From: Bacillota bacterium
Lineage (GTDB): Bacteria > Bacillota > Clostridia > Tissierellales > MES13
Assembly (NCBI GenBank): GCA_009711765.1
Contig: VEND01000037.1
Span: forward strand, 1 to 55,811
Direction of reading: 5' to 3'
DNA: 55,811 bases
Part shown: piece by piece, positions 1-7,046 of the stretch
How positions within the stretch are numbered: position 1 is the first letter of the stretch
Layout of the letters: each line of letters starts with the position of its first letter
The notes under the pieces: model-generated
Databases searched by the model: none
What the model was told of the DNA's origin: nothing
What the model saw: only the letters and a program-made list of their open reading frames with translations
Made by a program: the position numbers and the translations under genes

Positions 1-202
1 CAAATAAAAGTGTTGTAATCCCTGCACCTACTGCTGCTTCTGTTATTGCTAAATCAGGAGCATTAAGTTGTTCCCATAAAATAGCCATAACTAAACTATA
101 AACCATAAATACAATTACAGCCCCTAATAAACTTCTAATTGATGAAACAGCTACCGCTGATGCTATTAATATTAAAATCATTATTAAACTAAATATATCC
201 AT
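1..202 (-). CDS. Partial Mrp/Mbh antiporter subunit (MbhD / MrpA C-terminal type, DUF4040)
   Basis: The first 67 codons of a gene that runs off the left edge. The start ATG (202-200) overlaps the mrpG stop codon as TAATG. The translation begins MDIFSLIMILILIASAVAVS and continues as a very hydrophobic protein containing LWEQLNAPDLAITEAAVGAG. That 'APDlAiteAavGaG' signature is typical of the DUF4040 domain, found at the C-terminus of MrpA and as the separate subunit MbhD in membrane-bound hydrogenase or split Mrp complexes. It is an integral membrane subunit of a multi-subunit cation/proton antiporter. Gene order E-F-G-MbhD fits a split, Mbh-like operon rather than the classical mrpA-first order. 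The remaining subunits would lie to the left. Confidence 0.8.
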   Translation of the reverse strand, partial: MDIFSLIMILILIASAVAVSSIRSLLGAVIVFMVYSLVMAILWEQLNAPDLAITEAAVGAGITTLLF

Positions 203-495
203 TAACTCACCTCTTTATCTTTCATTGAGCTAAAATATGCATTAGATATTAAATGGGTTGCCGTTGGATTAGTAATCCATATAAAAACAATTACTAACAA
301 TAGCTTTACACTACTAAAAGCAAAACCATTATATATAATAAGTGCTATTAAACATAAAACAGCTCCTAATGTATCACATTTTGCTGCTGAATGGACCCTT
401 GAAAATAAATCTGGAAATCTAATTAATCCTATAGTTCCTACTGTAAAGAAAAACAAACCTCCTAAAAGAAAAAGGGATATCAAAATTAATTTCAT
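202..495 (-). CDS. mnhG: Na+/H+ antiporter subunit MrpG/MnhG
   Basis: A 97-residue protein with three predicted membrane segments, the usual size for MrpG/MnhG/PhaG. The family motif is visible as IRFPDLFSRVHSAAKCDTLGA (a Pro-Asp, Arg-x-His and Thr-Leu-Gly block near residues 24-44). MrpG is a small accessory subunit of the membrane-bound Mrp antiporter, which exchanges Na+ (or another cation) for protons; it is not itself the ion path. The start follows a clear AAAGGAGG site lying inside the end of mrpF. The stop overlaps the next start (TAATG), so translation is probably coupled. Third gene of the operon. Confidence 0.93.
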   Translation of the reverse strand: MKLILISLFLLGGLFFFTVGTIGLIRFPDLFSRVHSAAKCDTLGAVLCLIALIIYNGFAFSSVKLLLVIVFIWITNPTATHLISNAYFSSMKDKEVS

Positions 496-759
496 TTAGT
501 TTTGCCTCCTTTTTATAGTACTAGAAATAACTATTGAAGCTATAAAACTTATTAATGCATATACTAAAACCACATCTAAAAAGTAAGTCTCTCTTAATAT
601 AAAAGAAACTATAGATATTATTACAATTGTTTTAGTTCCTATTACATTTATAGAAATTAATCTATCTGCTTGACTAGGACCTTTAATGGCTCTATACATA
701 CATAAAATAATAGTTATTGATAGAAATATTATTGAACCTATTAATACCTTTGTTATCAT
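496..759 (-). CDS. mnhF: Na+/H+ antiporter subunit MrpF/MnhF
   Basis: An 87-residue protein with three hydrophobic segments and the MrpF signature GPSQADRLISINVIGTKT around residues 27-44 (family form GPt..DR..alN..gt). It is an integral membrane accessory subunit of the Mrp antiporter. The stop codon is followed directly by the mrpG start, and its own ribosome site (GGAGAGA) overlaps the mrpE stop region, so E, F and G are tightly coupled. Length and motif are normal for the family. No sign of degradation. Confidence 0.93.
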   Translation of the reverse strand: MITKVLIGSIIFLSITIILCMYRAIKGPSQADRLISINVIGTKTIVIISIVSFILRETYFLDVVLVYALISFIASIVISSTIKRRQN

Positions 760-762
760 AAA

Positions 763-1224
763 CTATCTCTCCATTTTAAGTAATATTTTTTCAAACTTAG
801 AATCTATTACATCTTCTATATATTCCTTTTTTAAACAATGTACCCTTAATTTATTATCCTTTAATGTTACAGTAAGGGTTCCTGGTGTTAATGTTATTGA
901 ATTTGCAAGTATTGCTTTATTAATATCTGATTTAAGCTTTGTCTCATATACAATCATCTCTGGTGATATGTCCATTTTAGGACTTAAAACCACTTTAGCT
1001 ACTAAAAAGTTTGCTGTAATTATTTCTTTTATTAATAAAGTTAAATATTTAAACATATTTTTTATCTTTTCAGTATCAAATTTTTTTAAATTAAAACTAA
1101 AGGAATCTCTATTTAATATAAAAACTATAATAGATACAACAAATCCTAAAATAAAGACCTCTAGATTAAATTTCTCTGCTAAGAAAATCCAAAAGACTAA
1201 AAATGATAATAAGTATTTTTTCAT
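763..1224 (-). CDS. mnhE: Na+/H+ antiporter subunit MrpE/MnhE
   Basis: A 153-residue protein with N-terminal hydrophobic segments and the strongly conserved MrpE core LANSITLTPGTLTV near residues 108-121. MrpE is a membrane accessory subunit of the Mrp/Mbh antiporter module. I use ATG 1224 because GGAGG lies seven bases upstream; the longer frame starting at 1266 has no ribosome site and its first codons overlap the promoter. It is the first gene of the operon. A -24/-12 sigma-54 promoter at 1261-1277 would give a leader of about 27 nt that contains this ribosome site. Three putative activator sites lie further upstream. Confidence 0.92.
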   Translation of the reverse strand: MKKYLLSFLVFWIFLAEKFNLEVFILGFVVSIIVFILNRDSFSFNLKKFDTEKIKNMFKYLTLLIKEIITANFLVAKVVLSPKMDISPEMIVYETKLKSDINKAILANSITLTPGTLTVTLKDNKLRVHCLKKEYIEDVIDSKFEKILLKMER

Positions 1225-1260
1225 AGTTAAACCTCCAAATAAGTATTCACCCATATGTAG

Positions 1261-1277
1261 TTGCAATTATTATGCCA
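1261..1277 (-). promoter_or_regulatory. Sigma-54 (-24/-12) promoter of the Mrp operon
   Basis: Read on the minus strand the site is TGGCATAATAATTGCAA. The invariant GG (1276-1275) and GC (1264-1263) are separated by exactly ten bases, as required for sigma-54. Match to TGGCAC-N5-TTGCA is 5/6 for the -24 box and complete for the -12 box. The predicted start of transcription is near 1251, 27 nt before the mrpE ATG. The sequence is what I see; activity is inferred. Confidence 0.78.
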
Positions 1278-1350
1278 TGTGAATTTAAATATATAACTAT
1301 TTTCTCTTTAATTAGGTTAATCGCTGAACTTTAGAAATATCCCTTTTTTC

Positions 1351-1387
1351 AAAAAAATAAAAAAGGAATCGAAATTTATTCGATTCC
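1351..1387 (-). terminator. Intrinsic terminator after the sigma-54 activator gene
   Basis: On the minus strand a 9-bp perfect stem GGAATCGAA / TTCGATTCC with a 5-nt loop is followed by a run TTTTTTATTTTTTT. It closes the 25 kb flagellar operon after the activator gene and insulates the sigma-54 promoter of the Mrp operon from read-through. It lies between the activator sites and the -24/-12 promoter. Confidence 0.9.
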
Positions 1388-1396
1388 CGTAAAGAA

Positions 1397-1476
1397 AGTT
1401 TCATTTTGATACACTTTTTATAACCTCTAGCTTTCAAATGTGTTGCGTTTTGATACATGTGTTTCATTTTAGAACA
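1397..1476 (-). promoter_or_regulatory. Three putative enhancer (UAS) boxes for the sigma-54 activator
   Basis: Three 17-bp interrupted palindromes, written on the plus strand: AGTTTCATTTTGATACA (1397-1413), TGTTGCGTTTTGATACA (1441-1457) and TGTTTCATTTTAGAACA (1460-1476). All fit TGTTKC-RTTTT-GATACA with dyad symmetry TGTttC...GAaACA. Centres are 19 and 44 bp apart, at about -154, -198 and -217 from the predicted Mrp start. The outermost box overlaps the last codons of the activator gene. Repeats of this form are typical of enhancer sites for AcoR-type activators; binding is inferred. Confidence 0.7.
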
Positions 1477-3464
1477 TATCTTAAATCATATTTATCTATT
1501 TTCCTATATAAAGTACTTCTACCTATTCCTAAAATCTTTGCTGCTAAGGCCATATTTCCATCTACCTTTTGTATTGTTTTTAATATTGAAATTTTTTCTA
1601 TCTCATCTAAGGATAATAAATCATCTGTAATATTTAAATCCTTTGCATTTGGATTTGATTTCATATGTTTAGGTAAATGTTCATAATTAAGGGGTTTATT
1701 TTCATTAGCTAAATTTATAACAAGTTGCATCACATTTTGAAGTTCCCTTACATTTCCTGGCCAGTCATAACTCATCATACCTCTATAAAAACTTTTATCT
1801 ATACCCTTAACTTTTTTACCCATTTTTATTTGAAATTTCTCTAAAAAATAATCTATTAATATTTTTATATCTTCTTTTCTTTCCCTTAAGGATGGGGTAT
1901 GAATAGGCATAACATTTAACCTATAAAATAAATCGCTTCTAAAGTTTCCTTTATCAACTTCCTCTTTTATATCTTTATGGGTAGCAGCTATTACCCTAAC
2001 ATCTACAGGTATTACATCATGACCACCTATTCTGACTATCTCCTTAGTCTCTAAAACCCTTAAAAGATTTGATTGGGTATCTAGGGGCATATCACCAATT
2101 TCATCTAAAAATATGGTCCCTCCATCGGCTAGCTCAAATTTTCCAGGATGTCCACCCCGTTTAGCTCCAGTAAAGGCACCTTCAACATATCCAAATAATT
2201 CACTTGCTACTAACTCTCTAGGTATAGCACCACAATTTAAAAATACAAAGGGTTTTGATTTTCTTTTGCTTTCATTATGAATAGCCTGTGCAAACATTTC
2301 CTTTCCTGTTCCACTTTCTCCTAATAATAAAACTGTAGTATTAGTTTTAGCAGCTTGGGCTGCTATTTTTTTTGCCTTGTTTATTTCTATACTTTCTCCT
2401 AAAATATCATCAAAATTAAATCTTGCTTCAGCACCTACTATTTTATTAACTAAATTGTGTACAACCTTTGCTTCTCTAAAGGTAAATACAGCTCCTTCCA
2501 CATTATCATTACATTTATCTTTAATAGGTGTTATATTTATAATACAAGTAATCTTTCTACCCTTTTTAGTTTTAAAATAAACTTCCTCTTCTTCATACTT
2601 TTTACCATTTCTTATAACATTCATTATTTTATCGCTATGTTCTTTGTGTAGAATACATTTAATATTTTTTTCTTGGATTTCTTCTTCTTCATAATTTAAT
2701 ATTCTACAAGCAAATTGATTTATTCCTCTTATAATTCCTTTTTTATCAACTGAAACTAATCCTTCTGTTATTGATTCAACTATGGCATGATAATGCTGAT
2801 TAGCCATTTTAAGTCTTCTATTCATAAATCCTAGTTTCATTTCGTTTTCTATAGCCTCAGCAGATGCATGGACCATTCCAAGGGTATGAGGATGAACCTT
2901 TTTACAAGGTCCTGACATACTTAAAACACCGATTGTTTTTCCTTTCTTATCCTTAATAGGACAAGCAGAAGTAGTCCAATCATGGTATTCTTTACAGTAA
3001 TGTTCTCCTCCTAAGACCTGTATTGGTTTCTTTGTTATTAAAGCTGTACCTATGGCATTTGTACCTATAATTTCCTCACGTACATTACATCCTTTATGCA
3101 TATTATGGTGTGCTTGATGTTTTATAAGTTTCTTATCACCACTTAATTCTAATACATATCCTTCACTATCTGTAAGTCTAACTATTAACCCAGTATTTCC
3201 TACTATCTTATATAATGTATTCATAAAGGGTTTTGCAGTTGTTAATAAAAAGTTATACTTCTCATATTTTTCTTTTAATTCTTTCTTAGTTAGTTCTTTT
3301 CCTTTGTTTGGTTTATAAGGGTCAACCCCTTTTCTTTCACATCTTAACCAGGAATCAGCAATAATATCTCTTAAAAGCTCTCTTTTTAATATTCCCTCTG
3401 ATGTATATAACTCCCAAGCTTTCATAAAGCCTTCGTTTTTACTTAAAAGCTTTTTAGCTGGCAT
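1464..3464 (-). CDS. Sigma-54-dependent transcriptional activator (AcoR-like: GAF-PAS-AAA+-Fis)
   Basis: A 666-residue enhancer-binding protein. In order: an AcoR-type N-terminal region with GAF-like sensor (about 70-215), a PAS domain (about 222-330), the AAA+ sigma-54 interaction domain (about 350-580) and a Fis-type helix-turn-helix at the C-terminus (VDGNMALAAKILGIGRSTLYRK). Walker A is GESGTGKE (382-389), the sigma-54 contact loop GAFTGA is intact (429-434), and Walker B is FLDEIGD. It should therefore open sigma-54 promoters by ATP hydrolysis. It begins 10 nt after the flgG stop and looks like the last gene of the flagellar operon. Three putative target boxes and a sigma-54 promoter lie just downstream, before the Mrp operon. 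The ligand sensed is unknown. Confidence 0.92.
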   Translation of the reverse strand: MPAKKLLSKNEGFMKAWELYTSEGILKRELLRDIIADSWLRCERKGVDPYKPNKGKELTKKELKEKYEKYNFLLTTAKPFMNTLYKIVGNTGLIVRLTDSEGYVLELSGDKKLIKHQAHHNMHKGCNVREEIIGTNAIGTALITKKPIQVLGGEHYCKEYHDWTTSACPIKDKKGKTIGVLSMSGPCKKVHPHTLGMVHASAEAIENEMKLGFMNRRLKMANQHYHAIVESITEGLVSVDKKGIIRGINQFACRILNYEEEEIQEKNIKCILHKEHSDKIMNVIRNGKKYEEEEVYFKTKKGRKITCIINITPIKDKCNDNVEGAVFTFREAKVVHNLVNKIVGAEARFNFDDILGESIEINKAKKIAAQAAKTNTTVLLLGESGTGKEMFAQAIHNESKRKSKPFVFLNCGAIPRELVASELFGYVEGAFTGAKRGGHPGKFELADGGTIFLDEIGDMPLDTQSNLLRVLETKEIVRIGGHDVIPVDVRVIAATHKDIKEEVDKGNFRSDLFYRLNVMPIHTPSLRERKEDIKILIDYFLEKFQIKMGKKVKGIDKSFYRGMMSYDWPGNVRELQNVMQLVINLANENKPLNYEHLPKHMKSNPNAKDLNITDDLLSLDEIEKISILKTIQKVDGNMALAAKILGIGRSTLYRKIDKYDLRYVLK

Positions 3465-3474
3465 TTATCTCATC

Positions 3475-4248
3475 CTATCTTTTTATATTATTTATCATAT
3501 TCCACATTTCATCAGCAGAACGTATACTTCTTGTATTAATTTGATAAGCCCTTTGTGTTATAAGCATATCTGTCATTTCTTTTGCTATATCTACATTTGA
3601 CTTTTCTAAATACCCTTGTTTGATAGCTGATTTATTATTAGTAATTTTACTTTCATTAATATTAAAATCATTAACAGAAAAATAATTTCCATTTTCATTT
3701 ATTAATGAATCGCTGTCTGTAATTTTAAATAAAGGAATTTCTCCTACTAATTCTTTCTCTCCATCAACTAAAGAGTATATTTCACCATTTTCTTTTATCT
3801 TTATATTATTATTTAATTCATCTCTCTGATTTTCAACATAAACTAAATTTCCATTAGTATCTACTAGGTTTCCTTCAGTGTTTACACTAAAACTTCCATC
3901 CCTAGTAAGAAGTATTTTTCCTGAATTTTTATCAGTTACACCAAAGAATCCTTCTCCATTTATGGCTAAATGACTACCCTTATACGACTTTTCTAATATA
4001 CCTTGGGTATAATCTCTATCCATATTTTTAGTTTTCACTCCAACTCCTGATAATATCCCATCTTCACTTATATTTTCTGAAAAAGGGGTTCCATTATCAT
4101 CAAGTGAATCATATACTAAGTCTTCAAATTTAACTTCCGCCTTTTTATATCCTGTTGTCTGTACATTAGATATATTATTAGATACAATATCCATTTTTCT
4201 TTGAAATGCCTTTAATCCTGATTTTGAAACATTTAAAGCTTTAAACAT
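3475..4248 (-). CDS. flgG: Flagellar basal-body rod protein FlgG/FlhP
   Basis: A 257-residue axial protein. The N-terminal rod motif (NNISNVQTTGYKKAEVKFEDL) and the C-terminal motif (KSNVDIAKEMTDMLITQRAYQINTRSIRSADEMW) are both present. FlgG forms the distal rod of the flagellar basal body. The frame begins at ATG behind GGGGG and follows flgF by 9 nt; the next gene is the sigma-54 activator. The pair flgF-flgG after sigD/swrB corresponds to flhO-flhP of Bacillus, so FlhP is an equally good name. It is exported by the flagellar type III system and has no signal peptide. Confidence 0.9.
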   Translation of the reverse strand: MFKALNVSKSGLKAFQRKMDIVSNNISNVQTTGYKKAEVKFEDLVYDSLDDNGTPFSENISEDGILSGVGVKTKNMDRDYTQGILEKSYKGSHLAINGEGFFGVTDKNSGKILLTRDGSFSVNTEGNLVDTNGNLVYVENQRDELNNNIKIKENGEIYSLVDGEKELVGEIPLFKITDSDSLINENGNYFSVNDFNINESKITNNKSAIKQGYLEKSNVDIAKEMTDMLITQRAYQINTRSIRSADEMWNMINNIKR

Positions 4249-4257
4249 AGTATCCCC

Positions 4258-5016
4258 CTATCTTATTCTTCCCACTTCATTAACAGCTTTTCCTAAGGTA
4301 TCATCAATTGATTGTAGCGTTTTATAATTAGATTCAAAGTTTCTTGTAATCTCTATCATTCTTACCATTTCTTCTAATGGATCTATATTAGATTTTTCTA
4401 AATACCCTTGTTTAACTTTAGTATCTAAATTAAAAGCCGTGGGATTTTCTTCACTACTATATATATTTTCCCCTCTTTTTTCAAGTAAAGCTTTATCATT
4501 AAAATCTACAATCATAAATCTTCTTTCATTTCCATCTAATTTAAACTCTCCATTTTCATTAACAGATATATCCTTATCTTTCACATATATATATCCATCG
4601 TCGCCCTTTGATAAGCCTTCAGCTAATACAGGATATCCTTGCTTTGTTGTAAGTCTACCTGAAGAGTCCACTTTAAAGTTTCCATCTCTAGTATAAAGTA
4701 ATTCACCATCTCCTTCAATGGTAAAAAATCCATTACCATCTATTGCAAAATCCTTATTCTTATTAGTCTGATTTAATAATCCTTGGGTGAAATCTGTATA
4801 AACTTCATCTATCTCTGTACCTAACTCTAAAGTACCTATGGTATCTAATCCACCATTTTCTCTATTTTTTACATACATTTCGTTGAAGGATTTATTTATT
4901 ATTTGTTGTTTTTTATATGAATTAGTATTTAGATTAGCTAAGTTTTCTGAAACATTTTCTTGTTTTCTCTTTTGTACAAGCATTCCTGTTGTTGCAGAAT
5001 AAAGTCCCCTTATCAT
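4258..5016 (-). CDS. flgF: Flagellar basal-body rod protein FlgF/FlhO
   Basis: A 252-residue flagellar axial protein starting MIRGLYSATTGMLVQKRKQE and ending in the coiled region LEEMVRMIEITRNFESNYKTLQSIDDTL. The N-terminal ANLNTNSYKK block and C-terminal SNIDPLEEM block identify the rod/hook family. Context (directly before flgG) and sequence favour the proximal-rod protein FlgF, equivalent to FlhO. Start ATG (5016) overlaps the stop of the preceding small gene (TAATG) and lies behind AAGGAGGAG. FlgF versus a second FlgG cannot be fully decided without alignment. Confidence 0.87.
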   Translation of the reverse strand: MIRGLYSATTGMLVQKRKQENVSENLANLNTNSYKKQQIINKSFNEMYVKNRENGGLDTIGTLELGTEIDEVYTDFTQGLLNQTNKNKDFAIDGNGFFTIEGDGELLYTRDGNFKVDSSGRLTTKQGYPVLAEGLSKGDDGYIYVKDKDISVNENGEFKLDGNERRFMIVDFNDKALLEKRGENIYSSEENPTAFNLDTKVKQGYLEKSNIDPLEEMVRMIEITRNFESNYKTLQSIDDTLGKAVNEVGRIR

Positions 5017-5222
5017 TACTTTTCTCCTCCTTCATTAAAGGCTTTTATTTCATCGGGATAAACCATACCCATAGCCCTAGCTTTTTTTTCAAGTTCTAAT
5101 TTAGAATAATCTTTCTGATAAAAAGGAAGTAATAATAAACAAGCTATTACTAAACCCATACCAAAACCTAAAATGAATTTAGAATCTAGTTTAGTGATTT
5201 TTTTTCTAATCTTTGTAAAAAT
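5016..5222 (-). CDS. Small membrane protein with non-AUG start, between swrB-like gene and flgF
   Basis: An open frame of about 68 codons, easily missed because it lacks ATG, GTG or TTG near its start. It reads FTKIRKKITKLDSKFILGFG, then a hydrophobic segment (GLVIACLLLLPF) and a charged tail with ARAMGMVYPDEIKAFNEGG. One membrane helix is predicted with a basic N-terminus inside. A strong AAAGGGGG site ends seven bases before ATT 5222 (a second ATT is at 5225), so ATT initiation is possible. The frame overlaps the end of the swrB-like gene by about 37 nt in its -1 frame, across a run of eight A. Its stop overlaps the flgF start. The product should be real because the frame fills an otherwise unexplained gap; the start is uncertain. 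Confidence 0.62.
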   Translation of the reverse strand: MFTKIRKKITKLDSKFILGFGMGLVIACLLLLPFYQKDYSKLELEKKARAMGMVYPDEIKAFNEGGEK

Positions 5223-5611
5223 AATACTTCCCCCTTTCCCATATTTAACTCCTTAGCTATATCATCTAATGTATAATCTTTTTCTTTTAAAGAATTAATC
5301 TTTTTTATTAATTTATTAGTATCATCTGATAATTTACTTTCATCACTAGGTTTCTTTTCTTCTTTAACATCCTCTTTAATATTATCATTATCTTTATTTT
5401 CTAACTTTTCTATTACATAATCTAATTTATTTTTTATATCTTTAAAATCATCATCATAATCTAATTCGTTATTTAAAGAATTATTAAACTCTAAATCCGA
5501 TACATCCTGATTATTTAAAATCTCATCAAAATCAAGGATATCTTCTTTATTACTTAAAATAAATCCATAAATAGTTATTATTATTCCAACTACTAAACAT
5601 AAATATATCAT
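5186..5611 (-). CDS. SwrB-like flagellar regulatory membrane protein (DUF6115)
   Basis: About 141 residues: one N-terminal membrane helix (MIYLCLVVGIIITIYGFIL), a long acidic low-complexity/coiled region, and a C-terminal helix-turn-helix-like segment KDYTLDDIAKELNMGKGEVLFLQRL. Topology, C-terminal motif and the position right after sigD match DUF6115 and SwrB of Bacillus, which promotes assembly of the FliM/FliG switch and type III export. I prefer ATG 5611, with AGAAGG upstream and the membrane helix directly after it; ATG 5629 would overlap fliA further and lacks a good ribosome site. The end contains an A8 run where a -1 slip would join the next small frame. Confidence 0.72.
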   Translation of the reverse strand: MIYLCLVVGIIITIYGFILSNKEDILDFDEILNNQDVSDLEFNNSLNNELDYDDDFKDIKNKLDYVIEKLENKDNDNIKEDVKEEKKPSDESKLSDDTNKLIKKINSLKEKDYTLDDIAKELNMGKGEVLFLQRLEKKSLN

Positions 5612-5612
5612 T

Positions 5613-6332
5613 TTAAACATCCTTCTCATTAGTAAGTAAATCCCTTAATTTCATCAATACCTTACCATGTATCTGAGAAACTCTAGATACTGACACTTCT
5701 AAAACATCTCCTATTTCTCTTAGGGTAAGTTCTTCTTGATAATAAAGGTTTAAAACTATCTTATCCCTTTTAGATAAGCTGTCTATAGCATTAATAAGCT
5801 TTTCTTTCCTTTCTTCAACTAATAGTGCTTCCTCAGGATTTTTAGAGTCCTTATCATCTATTATATCGAGTAAATTAAAATCTGAACTATCTCCACCAAA
5901 GATAGTCTCTTCTAAGGATATATTAGATAAATTATGCATTGTTTCATATATCTTATGTAAATCCCTTTGACTTATATCCATCTCTTTTATTATCTCTTCA
6001 TCTTTAGGGTCTCTATTTAATCTTTGTTGTAATTTTCTTTTTACATCATATAATTTATTTAATTTACTCATCTTATCCCTTGATACTCTACCAAATTTTC
6101 TTAATTCATCTATTATTGTTCCCTTTATTCTTAATCTTGCATAGGCTTCAAAGGGTACCTTTTTACTTTCATCAAATTTCTCTATAGCATCCATCAAACC
6201 TATTACACCGATACTTACTAAGTCTTCTTTATCCATTTCATGACCATCTTTAAGATCCATTTTATCTGCAATTTGTTTAACAAGGGGTAAATATTTAGTT
6301 ACAGTATCTTCTTTTTGATAGGCATATCCCAT
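5613..6332 (-). CDS. fliA: Flagellar RNA polymerase sigma factor sigma-28 (FliA/SigD)
   Basis: A 239-residue sigma factor with region 2 (HEMDKEDLVSIGVIGLMDAIEKFDESKKVPFEAYARLRIKGTIIDELR), region 3 and region 4 (LTLREIGDVLEVSVSRVSQIHGKVLMKLR), the length expected for FliA. It directs RNA polymerase to late flagellar promoters. Three matching promoters (TAAA-N15/16-NCCGATAN) are visible in this window before flgM, flaG-fliD and flagellin, and its anti-sigma factor FlgM is encoded at 41.2-41.5 kb. The start has AAGGGTGA upstream. It lies late in the basal-body operon, so it is made once that operon is fully transcribed, as in Bacillus. Confidence 0.96.
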   Translation of the reverse strand: MGYAYQKEDTVTKYLPLVKQIADKMDLKDGHEMDKEDLVSIGVIGLMDAIEKFDESKKVPFEAYARLRIKGTIIDELRKFGRVSRDKMSKLNKLYDVKRKLQQRLNRDPKDEEIIKEMDISQRDLHKIYETMHNLSNISLEETIFGGDSSDFNLLDIIDDKDSKNPEEALLVEERKEKLINAIDSLSKRDKIVLNLYYQEELTLREIGDVLEVSVSRVSQIHGKVLMKLRDLLTNEKDV

Positions 6333-6344
6333 AATATCACCCTT

Positions 6345-7031
6345 TTAAATTAATTTATTCTTTCGCTTTTCTCTCATTTTAACGAATATAAACTGAATAA
6401 CCTTTTCTCTTATTCTTTCTGGAATGTTTATAAACTTAATACCTGTGTGATAAATTACCTTTTCATTTCTTATTAATTTTTTTATTCTACAAATTTCACC
6501 CTTAACTGCTATTTGTATATTTGAATTTTTAAATCTAACTACAATGTTTTTATCTTTATTTAGCTTATCAACAGTACTTACCTTCATGCCTCCACCACTT
6601 ATATCTACAGAATAAGCACTAATAAATTCATCTTTGTTTTTGTCATTTAACATAAAATTATTTAAACTATTATAATTTAAATTTATATGTTCATCATTCT
6701 GACTATAAAATATTTCTTGATTATGTTCTATCCTTACATAATTTCTTCTTTGGATTCTCTTAACTTCTGTTGGCTTTTTTATTTTATATAAAGGTATATT
6801 TTCAACTATTTTTTCTAAAACCTTAGTTTTAAAACTATAGGCTTGATTTTCATAATAATAAATACATTCAATATCTATATCTTTACTTAGTGTAATACGC
6901 TTTTTATCATCCCAAGGAATAGTTACTAATAAAAAATTTTTCCCTTCTCCCTGAATTAAACTTGTAGCTTCCTTTTCATTTTCTAGTAAAAAATCTATTT
7001 TACTATTAGTCTTAAATTTAATCTCATCCAT
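6345..7031 (-). CDS. Flagellar brake protein YcgR (YcgR_2 + PilZ domains)
   Basis: A 228-residue protein with an N-terminal YcgR-type domain and a C-terminal PilZ domain. The cyclic-di-GMP binding motifs are visible: RRNYVR (95-100) and DISGGGMK (143-150). In related bacteria (YcgR, YpfA/DgrA) the ligand-bound form slows the flagellar motor. I place the start at ATG 7031, with GGGGGA upstream; the frame can extend to a TTG at 7046 but that would include the ribosome site. It lies between flhG and fliA. With the riboswitch at 49.0 kb and the GGDEF/EAL protein at 53.5 kb it forms a cyclic-di-GMP circuit. Confidence 0.9.
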   Translation of the reverse strand: MDEIKFKTNSKIDFLLENEKEATSLIQGEGKNFLLVTIPWDDKKRITLSKDIDIECIYYYENQAYSFKTKVLEKIVENIPLYKIKKPTEVKRIQRRNYVRIEHNQEIFYSQNDEHINLNYNSLNNFMLNDKNKDEFISAYSVDISGGGMKVSTVDKLNKDKNIVVRFKNSNIQIAVKGEICRIKKLIRNEKVIYHTGIKFINIPERIREKVIQFIFVKMREKRKNKLI

Positions 7032-7046
7032 TGTAAATTCCCCCAA

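Noticed and set aside
686-1282. 198-codon open frame on the plus strand
   Set aside because: It lies opposite mrpE/mrpF, has no ribosome site or recognisable motif, and arises from the AT-rich reverse complement of real genes. The same applies to all other plus-strand frames in the window.
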